A stretch of 64,000 nucleotides of DNA, from positions 248,001-312,000 of the forward strand of contig JAEPMI010000005.1 of assembly GCA_017644045.1 (NCBI GenBank), read 5' to 3'. This DNA comes from Deltaproteobacteria bacterium. GTDB taxonomy: Bacteria; Myxococcota_A; Polyangia; Polyangiales; Houyiibacteriaceae. Below the pieces are notes generated by a model. The model was not told the origin of the DNA, made no database searches, and saw nothing but the letters and a program-made list of their open reading frames with translations. Positions 1 through 7,821 of this stretch are shown one piece after another (positions within the stretch are counted from its first letter, which is position 1; each line of letters starts with the position of its first letter). Made by a program: the position numbers and the translations under genes.

Positions 1-405
1 CACAACTCCACGAGCCGGCTTGGCACGCGCATCGTTCGTTGGGACAGCTCGACGAGCCCGATGTCGGTCAGCTTCTTTTCCGACCTGGACACCACGTCCC
101 CCTGGCCCGCGGCCGACTTCGAGGTGGAGGGCAACCGTGTCGCGACGGCGAGCCGCCAGATTGGCTCCTACGACCACCAGCTGGACCTCTACTACACGAT
201 CGGCGCGAACGGCATTTCACTCTCGGAGAGCGATCTGATCATCGGCGCCACCAACGCGACCGGTGGAGCGCTCGGAGCCTGCTTCGAGGGTCCCGGAACC
301 GCCAGCGTGGGCGACTGCGCTGGCAAAGCCGTCCGACATCTTTTCGTGGCGACTGGACTGGTGGGGAACCGACAACTGAGCCGCGTGCAAGTGTGCGAGG
401 ACTGA
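1..405 (+). CDS. C-terminal part of an unrecognised protein (cut by window edge)
   Basis: The reading frame is open from base 1, so the gene starts outside the window; only the last 134 codons are present. An internal ATG at 61 is not needed as a start. The fragment has no motif I recognise. It contains a possible Cys pair (ACFEGPG...VGDCAG) and ends in VQVCED, which would suit a secreted, disulphide-bonded domain. It is followed after 23 bp by a GC-rich hairpin. Function unknown. Confidence 0.6.
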   Translation, partial: HNSTSRLGTRIVRWDSSTSPMSVSFFSDLDTTSPWPAADFEVEGNRVATASRQIGSYDHQLDLYYTIGANGISLSESDLIIGATNATGGALGACFEGPGTASVGDCAGKAVRHLFVATGLVGNRQLSRVQVCED

Positions 406-428
406 GCGCAGCGAACCCTCCCCGGAAT

Positions 429-459
429 CCGCCCCGCCCGTCGTTGACGCGCGGGGCGG
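429..459 (+). terminator. GC-rich hairpin downstream of the partial gene
   Basis: A perfect 9-bp inverted repeat (CCGCCCCGC at 429-437, GCGGGGCGG at 451-459) encloses a 13-nt loop, 23 bp after the stop codon. There is no T-tract, so termination is likely but unproven. The ribF -35 hexamer lies in the loop. Confidence 0.5.
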
Positions 460-471
460 CTTCGTCATACT
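444..471 (+). promoter_or_regulatory. ribF promoter
   Basis: TTGACG at 444-449 and CATACT at 466-471 are separated by 16 bp. Predicted start is about 478, only a few bases before the ATG at 482. The -35 lies in the loop of the preceding hairpin, so terminator and promoter interleave. Confidence 0.6.
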
Positions 472-481
472 CGCCGGCGAA

Positions 482-1420
482 ATGCCCTCCGTAGTCACGA
501 TCGGCAACTTCGACGGGGTGCACCTCGGGCACCGCGCGCTGGTCGATGCCGCGCGCACCATCGCCGACGACGAGGGGCTGCCCGTGCGGGCGATGTTCTT
601 CGATCCGCACCCCGCCGCGTTCTTCCGACCGGAGAACCGCCCGCCGCTGCTGACGCCGCTCTCCCGACGGAAGGCGCTGCTGCTCGGCGCCGGCGCCGAC
701 GAGGTGGATGTCCGCGTCTTCGACGAGTCCTTCGCCGAGCAGAGCGCGGAGGAGTTCGCGACGGCGATCCTCGCCGGCGACGCGGGGGCGATCGCGGTCG
801 TCGTCGGACCCGACTTCCGCTTCGGCAAGGACCGCGAGGGCGACCTCCCGACACTGAAAGCGCTCGGCGAGCGGCTCGGATTCCGCGTGCACGTGGTCGA
901 CCCGGTCGAGCACGACGGCGAGGTCGTCTCTTCGACCCGCGTGCGCGCGCGACTGGCGGAAGGCGACGCCGCGGGCGCACGGGCGCTGCTCGGCCGCTAT
1001 CACGACGTGGTGAGCGAGGTCGTGCACGGCGACCACCGCGGTCGGACGATCGGCTTCCCCACCGCCAACCTGGGCATCGCCGAGAAGCTGGCCTTGCCGA
1101 TGGACGGAGTCTACGCGGTCGTGGCCGCCATCGACGGCGCGCAGGTGCCCGCCGTCGCCAACATCGGTGTGCGACCGACCTTCGACGCGGGTCGCTCCGT
1201 GGAGGTCCACCTGCTCGATTGGGAGGGCGATCTCTACGGTCGCCAGCTGCCGGTGGCGTTCATCGCGCGGATCCGCGGCGAGGTGAAATTCGACGGCATC
1301 GACGCCCTCGTCGCACAGATCGGTCGCGACGTGGCCGACGCTCGGGGTAGGCTCGCCCACGTGTTGGCATCGGACGCGAGCGCCGTGCTCCCCGACCTGA
1401 GCGCGGGGGAGCCCTCATGA
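482..1420 (+). CDS. ribF: Bifunctional riboflavin kinase / FAD synthetase (RibF)
   Basis: 312 residues, the usual RibF length. It phosphorylates riboflavin to FMN and adenylylates FMN to FAD in the cytosol. The N-terminal nucleotidyltransferase domain (about 1-160) opens with GNFDGVHLGH at residues 8-17 and later has GPDFRFGKDREGD and the STRVR segment. The C-terminal flavokinase domain (about 175-300) has GRTIGFPTANL and ends with the HLLDWEGDLYG / IARIRGEVKFD pattern. The ATG sits about 11 nt after a good -10 and no Shine-Dalgarno is visible, so the mRNA has almost no leader. The stop overlaps the next gene as ATGA, giving translational coupling. Confidence 0.96.
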   Translation: MPSVVTIGNFDGVHLGHRALVDAARTIADDEGLPVRAMFFDPHPAAFFRPENRPPLLTPLSRRKALLLGAGADEVDVRVFDESFAEQSAEEFATAILAGDAGAIAVVVGPDFRFGKDREGDLPTLKALGERLGFRVHVVDPVEHDGEVVSSTRVRARLAEGDAAGARALLGRYHDVVSEVVHGDHRGRTIGFPTANLGIAEKLALPMDGVYAVVAAIDGAQVPAVANIGVRPTFDAGRSVEVHLLDWEGDLYGRQLPVAFIARIRGEVKFDGIDALVAQIGRDVADARGRLAHVLASDASAVLPDLSAGEPS

Positions 1421-2451
1421 ACGTCACGGGCATGTCCCGCGAGGAGCTGGAGCGCGAAGCGCGCCGCATCGGCGTCATCGCCCCCGAGCGGCTCGGTCGC
1501 CACGCGCTCGAGCGTCGCATCCGCGAGCACCACGCCAGCCCGCTCCGCCGCGCCCGCCGCGCCTTCCGAGGCCTGGTCGGCTTCGCCAAGGCGATCGCCG
1601 GCGCGCCACCCTCGCTGCCGCGACCGGAGCCGGAGACTCGGACGACCGAGAGCTCGCCGCCGACCACCGAGGCCGATAACCGACCGCCGACCGCCGACGC
1701 CGACCACCGACCGCCGACTCCGACCGCCGACGCCGACCACCGAGAGCCGACTCCGAAGGACGAGAGCCGACCGCCGACTCCGAAGGCGGACAGCCGACCG
1801 CCGACTCCGAAGGCGGACAGCCGACCGCCGACTCCGACCGCCGACAACCGAGAGCCGACGCCGAAAGCCGAGCACCGAGAGCCGACTCCGACCGCCGACG
1901 CCGAGACACCGAAGCCCGAGATCGAAGAGATCCCCGGCGAACCGATCCCGACGCGCACCATGGCGCGCCTGCTCGCGGACCAAGGCCACACGCGCCGAGC
2001 GCTGGCGATCTACAAGAAGCTGCTGCGCGAGACCCCGGCCGACGAGGACCTCCGCAAAGAGGTCGACCGCCTCGAGTCCTCGGCGCGCAGCCGAGGCACC
2101 AAGTCGGCGAGCGACGCCGGAGACGCCGACGACGACGAGAGCGAAGGTGTCGAGGTCATCGCCCTACCCGTCGGCCAGTCGCGCGTCCTGATCGCGTGGT
2201 CGGTCGCCGGCCCCGCGCTCGCCGCCGCCGAGGCGATGCTCGACGATCCCGCCGACCTCGAAGCCCGGGTGGTCGTGGTCCGCGCCGACAGCAACGGCGC
2301 CATCCGCCGCGAGGTCCGCGAGCGGCCCGCCGAGCCCGCCGGCGAGTGGGTGGTCCCGGTCTACGCCGGCGCGCGAGTCACGGCCGCGGTCGGGCTCAAC
2401 CAGGGTGGCCGCTTCGTGTCCGTCGCCCACGCGCCCGTCGTCATCGCCTAG
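1417..2451 (+). CDS. Rho-N/SAP-like + repeat linker + DUF4912-like protein
   Basis: 344 residues, coupled to ribF by a 4-nt overlap. The N-terminus (about 5-40: SREELEREARRIGV...LERRIREHH) resembles a Rho-N/SAP-type helical module. Residues about 88-165 are a hydrophilic linker of nine-residue repeats (PPTPKADSR type). Next comes an about 40-residue helical segment (LLADQGHTRRALAIYKKLLRETPADEDLR) that looks like one TPR. The last 100 residues (VIALPVGQSRVLIAWSV...GRFVSVAHAPVVIA) resemble DUF4912 domains found beside Rho-N modules in myxobacteria. No enzymatic motif is seen. A role with RNA or as an adaptor is inference. Confidence 0.8.
   Translation: MNVTGMSREELEREARRIGVIAPERLGRHALERRIREHHASPLRRARRAFRGLVGFAKAIAGAPPSLPRPEPETRTTESSPPTTEADNRPPTADADHRPPTPTADADHREPTPKDESRPPTPKADSRPPTPKADSRPPTPTADNREPTPKAEHREPTPTADAETPKPEIEEIPGEPIPTRTMARLLADQGHTRRALAIYKKLLRETPADEDLRKEVDRLESSARSRGTKSASDAGDADDDESEGVEVIALPVGQSRVLIAWSVAGPALAAAEAMLDDPADLEARVVVVRADSNGAIRREVRERPAEPAGEWVVPVYAGARVTAAVGLNQGGRFVSVAHAPVVIA
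1681..1905 (+). repeat. In-frame 27-bp tandem repeats
   Basis: About eight imperfect units built on CCGCCGACTCCGAAGGCGGA plus CAGCCGA, most 27 bp long and some expanded or shortened by codon multiples. They encode PPTPKADSR, EPTPKAEHR and PPTPTADNR variants. Two adjacent units at about 1770-1825 are identical, a sign of recent slippage or unequal exchange. Confidence 0.85.
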
Positions 2452-2519
2452 CCCCCCTCTCCCCCCTCCACTCGCCGGCGGCGGACTCCAACGAGGCAAG
2501 CCGTTTTACTCGATGCGCC

Positions 2520-2642
2520 CTTGTCCTCGCACAAAGACACGGAGAGCACCAAGATCCACAGAGGGTTGAAGGGGTCCCAATCCCCGAAATTCTCATCCCT
2601 TTGTGTTCCTCCGTGTTCTTGGTGCCTTTGTGCGAGAACAAG
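2520..2642. repeat. Palindromic CAC-arm element, copy A
   Basis: Outer arms start CTTGTCCTCGCACAAAGACAC on the left; the right arm read in reverse complement is CTTGTTCTCGCACAAAGGCAC. Each arm is about 45 bp and contains CAC triplets every 8-10 bp; the centre is short (about 30 bp). It occupies most of the 260-bp gap between two plus-strand genes and is visibly less GC-rich than its surroundings. Related copies lie at 7519, 42336 and 53090. Confidence 0.85.
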
Positions 2643-2711
2643 AACACCGCGGGTGGAGTGGATGACGCCAGGAAGTTGACCCCGATCGACCGGTCACCGA
2701 GGTTCGGGGAG

Positions 2712-4253
2712 ATGGTCACGCGCGCACTCTGGCTGAGCCTCGTGCTGGGCTCGGGGCTCTTCGCGTGTGAGTCGCCCCGGGTCGAGGCGCCGCTCCTCGA
2801 GCTCGGTGCCGTGACGCCCGCCGTGTGGGCACCCGGGACCCGGGTCGCGGTGGAGGCCGAGGGGCTCCCGCTCGGACACCAAGGGGTCCTCCAGCTGACC
2901 GGCACGCTCCACCGCCCAGGCGAAGCGGACCGAGCCATCGACGAGACCCTGCCGGTGCGCGCCACCGCCGCCGGCCGCGCGGAGACGCACGTGGAGCGAC
3001 GCTGGCTCGATGGGCTGGGCGGAAGGGGCACGTTCGAGGGGCAGCTGGTCCTGCGCTTCGAGGGCGAGGGCGACGCGTCGATCTTCGGACGGCGCGACGA
3101 AGTGCGGCTGGACCTGGAGCCAGCGGCGCTCTCGACCGCGTTTCGGGAAGACCCCGCGCCGGCGATCGAACGAATGGCCCGCTACGGCGTCCACCTCGAG
3201 CCGCCCGTGGTCGACGCTCCGGACGAAGCGGACGACCGCGACGAAGACGAGGACTCGGACGAAGACGAGCCCGATGCTCCCGGTCGGGTCGCCGCGACGA
3301 GCGGTCCCGCCGCTCGAGCTGGGCTGCGGCCCGGCGACGTGATCGTCGCTGCCGGTGGTGTGCGCATCCGGTCGTGGGGCGACCTCCGAGTCGCGCCGGA
3401 CGACGAACGACTGGCGCTACGTTTCCGCCGGGCGGGATTGCGCGGCGAGCGAGAGGTCTTCGTCACCGCGCCGGTCGGCGGCGAGCCGGTGCTCTCGACC
3501 GCGCCGTGGCTCCCATGGGTCGTCGCGGCCTTCCTCCTCGCCCTCTTCGGCGTCCCGCTTCAGCTAGTGCGCCGCCACCTCCACACGCTGCGTCGCCACT
3601 GGAGCCGCGCGGAGTCCTCTCCGCTGCGGATGGTGGCGCTGGCGAGCGTTGGCGCCGTGGCGATCCTCGCGCTCTGGCCCCTGGGTCCGCTCGCACGGGC
3701 AGCCTTGGTCCTTGCTGCCGGCGTCGGCGCGAGCCCGACCCTCGCAGGCGGCTGGCGCCACCTCCCCGCGGCGGCGTTCGTTCTCGCCGCGCCGACACTC
3801 GTCGGCACTGGTTCGCTGGCTCCAGAGACGTGGCCGATCCTCCGAGCCCCCCTGCTGGTGCCTTTGGCGATCGTCGCGATCGTCCCCCTCGTGCACCTCG
3901 AGGGCGCGCGCTGGCGGCGAGCGCCGCGGGCGGTGGCCTTCGCCGCCATCGCGGCGGCCTCGGCCGCAGAGCCCTCCCGACCGCTGGCCGCACTGCTCCC
4001 CTTCGCCCTCGCGATCGTGGGCTCGTTCTTCGTGGTGCCCGATCGCGCCTCCGGTCGCGCACGGATCGCGCTGGTGCTCTCGGCGACTGCGCTGAGTCTC
4101 GGTGTGCTGCTCTTCGGGCACATGCACCTCGAGCTCCCGCCGGCTCGCGCGAGTCTCGAGGCGATGGTCCCGGCGTTGGCGGCCGTCGCCCTCTTGGTGG
4201 TCGCTGGGGCCGCGTCGACGCGCGCGCACGTGCGCGCCCCGTTCGGCCTGTAG
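2712..4253 (+). CDS. Lipoprotein with PDZ domain and C-terminal membrane helices
   Basis: 513 residues from the ATG at 2712. The open frame extends upstream, but only this start gives a signal peptide with a lipobox (LGSGLFAC, Cys19). Residues about 20-160 are an unrecognised beta-rich region. An acidic Asp/Glu stretch (about 175-195) precedes a PDZ-like domain (about 195-255: ARAGLRPGDVIVAAGGVRIRSWGDL). From about 265 on there are about seven hydrophobic helices. No HExxH or serine-protease motif is present, so although PDZ plus membrane helices recalls site-2 proteases, catalysis is not supported. Function unknown. Confidence 0.75.
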   Translation: MVTRALWLSLVLGSGLFACESPRVEAPLLELGAVTPAVWAPGTRVAVEAEGLPLGHQGVLQLTGTLHRPGEADRAIDETLPVRATAAGRAETHVERRWLDGLGGRGTFEGQLVLRFEGEGDASIFGRRDEVRLDLEPAALSTAFREDPAPAIERMARYGVHLEPPVVDAPDEADDRDEDEDSDEDEPDAPGRVAATSGPAARAGLRPGDVIVAAGGVRIRSWGDLRVAPDDERLALRFRRAGLRGEREVFVTAPVGGEPVLSTAPWLPWVVAAFLLALFGVPLQLVRRHLHTLRRHWSRAESSPLRMVALASVGAVAILALWPLGPLARAALVLAAGVGASPTLAGGWRHLPAAAFVLAAPTLVGTGSLAPETWPILRAPLLVPLAIVAIVPLVHLEGARWRRAPRAVAFAAIAAASAAEPSRPLAALLPFALAIVGSFFVVPDRASGRARIALVLSATALSLGVLLFGHMHLELPPARASLEAMVPALAAVALLVVAGAASTRAHVRAPFGL

Positions 4254-4268
4254 GCCCGTAGCGCTGGG

Positions 4269-4625
4269 TCAGGCGGCGCCGGCGGCTTTGCCGACGATGG
4301 AGAGGAAGCGGTCGAGCTGAGCGCGCTTCGCGTCCGCGAGCTTCGCGAACTGGAGCCCCAGGACGTGCCCTCCCCCGTCGCCCTCGGCGGTCCAGCGCAC
4401 CGCGGCCTTGGTGACCAGCGGCGCCTCGTCCGGATCCTCGAAGCCGTCCTGCGTGAGGAAGAGCTGGACGGTCACGACCGCCCCATCGGGAACGGCCTGC
4501 CGGACCTTCAGCGCGACACCTCCGGTGGAGAGGTTCTGCGTCTCGGCCGCGATGGTGTCCCCTTCGTGCTCGAGCTCGCCGCGGACCGCGACATCGATGC
4601 GGGGATGGGCGCGATGCTCGCTCAT
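4269..4625 (-). CDS. PilZ-domain protein (predicted c-di-GMP receptor)
   Basis: 118 residues, essentially a single PilZ domain. The RxxxR element (RAHPR, residues 5-9) and the N-x-S-x-x-G element (NLSTGG) are both present, as expected for cyclic-di-GMP binding; the family uses D or N at the first position of the second motif. It is cytosolic and ends 15 bp from the convergent lipoprotein gene. A possible promoter (TTTACC, 18 bp, CATCAT) ends 8 bp before the ATG. A second PilZ protein lies at 38915. Confidence 0.9.
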   Translation of the reverse strand: MSEHRAHPRIDVAVRGELEHEGDTIAAETQNLSTGGVALKVRQAVPDGAVVTVQLFLTQDGFEDPDEAPLVTKAAVRWTAEGDGGGHVLGLQFAKLADAKRAQLDRFLSIVGKAAGAA

Positions 4626-4668
4626 GTGTCCAATGATGCGGTACGCCGATGGTGAAGGTAAAGACCCG

Positions 4669-5292
4669 TCAACGGTTCCGCGTCAGGCGATGGAACGCAC
4701 CACCGGTGAACGCGTCGAGGAGGGCCTCGAGCTCGAGGATCCGCAGCTCCGACCCCAGGTCGGTCTCGCCGCCCAGATCCCGCTCGAGCTGGAGCCTCCG
4801 TCGCTCGAAGTACGCCGCCACCACCGTTCGGGCACGCTCCTGCAGCTCCAGGGCCCGGCTCCGCTCCTCGCGAGCGAGCGAGACCTCGTCGGCGCCGTAG
4901 GCGGCGCGGTCGAAGCGGAAGGTCAGGCTGGCGTCCAAGGTCAGGTCGTCGTCGGTGCTGAGCTCGGTGTCGGTGGTGCCGCCGGTCTGACTCAGGTCGC
5001 GCTGCTGACCCCGCCGCGCTCCGACCCGCAACGTCGGAAGCCACCCGCCCCGCCGGGCCCGTCGAGCGAGCTCACGCGCGCGCTCCGGGTCGAACGCAGG
5101 ATCGCTGGCGATGGCCTCGAGCAACTGACGAATCGACGGCTCGTGGCGGTAGCGCCTCAGCGCCCGGGCGATGCGTCCGCGGTTGGGTCGCACCGCGGGC
5201 TCGTCCGCGAGCTGCGCGGACGCGTCGAGCTCGAGGGCGAAGGGAAGCGCGAGGAGGAGCAGGAGAGCGAGGCGTCGGGTGAGCGTGGTCAT
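4669..5292 (-). CDS. Secreted helical protein, possibly outer-membrane-efflux-like
   Basis: 207 residues with a signal peptide (RRLALLLLLALPFALELDASAQ). The mature part is rich in Arg/Glu helices. GWLPTLRVGARRGQQRD followed by TLDASLTFRFDRAAYGADEVSLAREERSRALELQERARTVV-type sequence looks like a short TolC/OEP half-repeat (a beta strand then a long helix). It is far shorter than TolC, so it may be a partial relative. It lies 75 bp after the upstream lipoprotein gene, probably in one operon. Confidence 0.65.
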   Translation of the reverse strand: MTTLTRRLALLLLLALPFALELDASAQLADEPAVRPNRGRIARALRRYRHEPSIRQLLEAIASDPAFDPERARELARRARRGGWLPTLRVGARRGQQRDLSQTGGTTDTELSTDDDLTLDASLTFRFDRAAYGADEVSLAREERSRALELQERARTVVAAYFERRRLQLERDLGGETDLGSELRILELEALLDAFTGGAFHRLTRNR

Positions 5293-5300
5293 GGGGGTCA

Positions 5301-5350
5301 GTCGTTGGTCGGAGTCGGTGGTCGGGAGTCGGAGTCGAGTCGGTCGTCGG
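5301..5350. repeat. GTCGG-rich low-complexity tract
   Basis: A 50-bp run of GTCGG units separated by 1-3 bases, just upstream of the ATG at 5292. In reverse complement it matches the CCGACTCCGACCGCCGA units of the coding repeat at 1681-1905, so the same simple-sequence family occurs in coding and non-coding positions 3.4 kb apart. Confidence 0.7.
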
Positions 5351-5367
5351 ATGGGTCGCGGCGCTCA

Positions 5368-5691
5368 TCAGCGGGCCTGGAACGCCGCCCAGGCGTCTCG
5401 CCGGGCGGCGGCCTCCCACTCGCAGAGCGCCACCACCCGGCACGGTGCTCGGTTCGCGAGCGCGGTGACCGGTGCCTGGTCGCTCGGCTGCGACAGCGGC
5501 GCGCGTGGGACCTGCGCGTCGGTGTGGAAGGTGGCCAGCACCCGGACGTCGTGGCGCCAGCGGGAGCGGCTCTGGCTGCGCTCGAGGCGCGCGGTCGCGC
5601 GCACGCCGACCTGGGGCAGTAGCGCCATGCCGGCGCGTGCCGTGCAGCCGACGAGACCGACCAGGAAGAACAGGGAGACCACGCGACGCAT
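5368..5691 (-). CDS. Small lipoprotein of unknown function
   Basis: 107 residues from the ATG at 5691, chosen because it gives a signal peptide with lipobox (FFLVGLVGC, Cys16) and has an AGAGGGG Shine-Dalgarno-like stretch upstream; a longer in-frame start at 5748 would run through the tRNA terminator. The mature protein contains an RHDVRVLATFHTDAQVP beta-like stretch and two further Cys residues (ANRAPCRVVALCEW). Probably the first gene of a two-gene operon with the secreted protein at 4669. No family recognised. Confidence 0.65.
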   Translation of the reverse strand: MRRVVSLFFLVGLVGCTARAGMALLPQVGVRATARLERSQSRSRWRHDVRVLATFHTDAQVPRAPLSQPSDQAPVTALANRAPCRVVALCEWEAAARRDAWAAFQAR

Positions 5692-5740
5692 GGACCCCTC
5701 TTCGGGCGAGCGCTCGGTGGGTTGCTCGCGAATGCGCCCC

Positions 5741-5778
5741 AAACGCAAAAACGGACGGTGGCCGAAGCCGCCGTCCGT
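5741..5778 (-). terminator. Intrinsic terminator of tRNA-Ala
   Basis: On the minus strand, ACGGACGG and CCGTCCGT form an 8-bp stem capped by GGC-TTCG-GCC (a UUCG tetraloop) and followed by TTTTTGCG. This is a textbook Rho-independent terminator, 5 bp after the tRNA 3' end. Confidence 0.92.
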
Positions 5779-5782
5779 TTCG

Positions 5783-5859
<77 letters not shown>

Positions 5860-5870
5860 GTTGGGAGGGC

Positions 5871-5901
5871 ACTATCTGGACGATGATCGGCACCTTGTCA
5901 A
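5871..5901 (-). promoter_or_regulatory. tRNA-Ala promoter
   Basis: On the minus strand a perfect -35 TTGACA (5901-5896) is followed by CAGATAGT (5878-5871) as the -10 region. The spacing is 17-19 bp depending on the hexamer chosen. The start would lie 5-10 nt before the tRNA. Confidence 0.7.
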
Positions 5902-5959
5902 GGCCGTGAGTCGCCGATTTCTGACCACACCGGCCGAACGACGGTGGAGCTGAGCGCCG

Positions 5960-5968
5960 TGGTACACC
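5960..5968 (+). promoter_or_regulatory. Extended -10 of a leaderless gene
   Basis: TG-G-TACACC within CCGTGGTACACC ends exactly 7 nt before the GTG start at 5975. No convincing -35 and no Shine-Dalgarno are visible. Confidence 0.55.
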
Positions 5969-5974
5969 TGAAGG

Positions 5975-7465
5975 GTGCAGCTGCCCCTGCCCTTGCCCGA
6001 GCTCGCGCAGATCGCGTCGACGCTGCCTGGGCCCGAGGATCGCATCTACGTCAACCGGAGCCTCCGCTTGGACCAGGTCCAGTGGGTCGGCTTCGACATG
6101 GACTACACGCTCGCGATCTACCACCAGGACCAGATGGACCGCCTCAGCATCGAGGCGACCTGCAAGAAGCTCTGCGAGCGTGGCTACCCCGAGACCCTCG
6201 TCGGGATGCACTACCGCACCGACTTCCCCATCCGCGGCCTCCTGGTGGATCGGAAGCTCGGCAACGTCATCAAGATGGACCGCTTCAAGTACGTGAAGCG
6301 GGCCTACCACGGCATGCGGGAGCTCAGCCGTGAGGAGCGGCGACAGGCCTATCACACGCGGCGCCTGCGGCCGGCGTCTGGCCGATACCACTGGGTCGAC
6401 AGCCTCTACGCGCTCTCCGAGGTCACGGTCTATTCGGCCGCCATCGAAGCGCTCGAGGCGACGGGCGAGCACGTGGATCCCGAGCAGCTCTTCACGGACG
6501 TCCGCGAGTGCATCGATCTCTCCCACCGCGACGGGAGCATCCTGAACGCGATCACCAGTGACCTCGAGCGCTTCGTCTTCCGCGACCCGGCGCTCGGCCA
6601 GACGCTCCACCAGCTCCGTTCGGCCGGCAAGAAGCTCTTCGTGCTGACCAACTCCTACCCCGAATACACCGAGCGGATGATGGAGTACCTCTTCGCCGAT
6701 CAGCTCGGCGGCCGGAACTACCGGAGCTGGCGGGGCTACTTCGACCTGGTGGTCACCGCCGCAGCCAAGCCGAGCTTCTTCGCCCACGAGGGCCCGATGA
6801 TGCGGGTCGCGAAGCCGACCGACCTACCCGACGCCTGGACACCCCACACGGGGCCTGGAAACCGCGAGCACACCTACGCGGCCGGCTCGGTCCACGCGCT
6901 CCAGGAGATGCTGGGCTGCAGCCCCGACGAAGTGCTCTACGTCGGCGACCACATCTATGGCGACGTGCTGCGTGCAAAGAAGAGCAGCGCCTGGCGAACG
7001 ATGCTGATCCTGCAGGAGATGGACGTCGAGCTGCAGGCGAACTCGGAGCTCGAGCACTCGATCGCGCGACTCGATGGGCTGCTCGAGATCCGCAATCAGC
7101 TCCTCGACGATCTGAGAGAGCACCAGGCCGTCGTCCGCCAGCTGCAGCGACGCAAGGAAGCCGAGGGTCTCCCGGCCGCGTTCGAAGCGGAGCGCGTGCG
7201 TCACCGTCGCGCGGTCGATCGCCTACGCCAGCGGTTGAAGGCGATCGAACACGAGTACGACGAGCTCGAAGCCGGCGTGGACCACCGCTTCCACCCGTTC
7301 TGGGGCTCGCTCTTCAAGGCGGGCCCCGAGACCTCGGCCTTCGGCAACCAGGTCGAGGGCTACGCGGAGCTCTACACCGCGCGGGTGTCGAACCTACGCT
7401 TCTACTCCCCGTCGCACTACTTCCACAGCCCGCGCGACCGCATGCCCCACGAGCTCACCTTCTAG
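5975..7465 (+). CDS. HAD-superfamily 5'-nucleotidase (cytosolic purine nucleotidase type)
   Basis: 496 residues, GTG start at the expected transcription start. HAD motif I is FDMDYTLA (nucleophile Asp41, acid/base Asp43), followed by YHQDQMDRL; motif II is LFVLTNSYPEYTERMM and motif IV is LYVGDHIYGDVLRAKK. This matches the HAD-IG 5'-nucleotidase family that includes eukaryotic NT5C2 (IMP/GMP hydrolysis), a family scattered in bacteria. After about residue 340 there is a long coiled-coil segment, then PFWGSLFKAGPETSAFGNQVEGYAELYTARVSNL, the conserved tail of the family. Purine mononucleotides are the probable substrates, by family. Confidence 0.9.
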   Translation: MQLPLPLPELAQIASTLPGPEDRIYVNRSLRLDQVQWVGFDMDYTLAIYHQDQMDRLSIEATCKKLCERGYPETLVGMHYRTDFPIRGLLVDRKLGNVIKMDRFKYVKRAYHGMRELSREERRQAYHTRRLRPASGRYHWVDSLYALSEVTVYSAAIEALEATGEHVDPEQLFTDVRECIDLSHRDGSILNAITSDLERFVFRDPALGQTLHQLRSAGKKLFVLTNSYPEYTERMMEYLFADQLGGRNYRSWRGYFDLVVTAAAKPSFFAHEGPMMRVAKPTDLPDAWTPHTGPGNREHTYAAGSVHALQEMLGCSPDEVLYVGDHIYGDVLRAKKSSAWRTMLILQEMDVELQANSELEHSIARLDGLLEIRNQLLDDLREHQAVVRQLQRRKEAEGLPAAFEAERVRHRRAVDRLRQRLKAIEHEYDELEAGVDHRFHPFWGSLFKAGPETSAFGNQVEGYAELYTARVSNLRFYSPSHYFHSPRDRMPHELTF

Positions 7466-7518
7466 CCCCCCCTCCACGCTCCACGCCCCACGCCACGCTG
7501 CGATGTACCCAGTGGAGT

Positions 7519-7697
7519 CTTGTTTTCGCACAAAGCCACCGAGGGCACGAAGATTCACAAAGAGAGAGGGTCGAAACGTAGACGCCGGCCCGCCAGTCGT
7601 CGGCCGGGCGACTGTCGAGACGAGACGCTGTACTCGACACCAACTCCCAACCCCTTTGTGCGACTCCGTGTTCTTCGTGCCTTTGTGCGAGAACAAG
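7519..7697. repeat. Palindromic CAC-arm element, copy B
   Basis: Left arm CTTGTTTTCGCACAAAGCCAC; the right arm in reverse complement starts CTTGTTCTCGCACAAAGGCAC. A unique centre of about 90 bp separates the arms. It accounts for half of the 356-bp gene-free stretch 7466-7821. The rest of that stretch is C-rich sequence after the nucleotidase stop, an 18-bp tandem duplication and the hairpin behind rpmA. Confidence 0.85.
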
Positions 7698-7712
7698 TAC
7701 GCAACGGGCCCA

Positions 7713-7748
7713 ACGAAGCCCGAGGGCGGAACGAAGCCCGAGGGCGGA
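7713..7748. repeat. 18-bp tandem duplication
   Basis: ACGAAGCCCGAGGGCGGA occurs twice back to back (7713-7730, 7731-7748), just outside the right arm of element copy B. No function apparent. Confidence 0.8.
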
Positions 7749-7798
7749 GTGGAAGACGGAACGAAGAACGGCCCGCCCCCGAGGGAACGGACCGTTCG

Positions 7799-7816
7799 TG
7801 ACAGCCGAAGCCGTCA
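7799..7816 (-). terminator. Hairpin behind rpmA
   Basis: On the minus strand TGACGGC-TTCG-GCTGTCA folds into a 7-bp stem (one G-U) with a UUCG tetraloop, starting 5 nt after the rpmA stop. No T-tract follows, so it may terminate weakly or protect the 3' end. Confidence 0.5.
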
Positions 7817-7821
7817 GCGCG

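Noticed and set aside
18-36. TTGGCACGCGCATCGTT as a sigma-54 promoter
   Set aside because: It lies inside the open frame of the first partial gene and lacks the -12 TTGC element.
1681-1905. CRISPR-like regular repeats of 27 bp
   Set aside because: No spacers, in frame with a protein, and units vary at codon positions.
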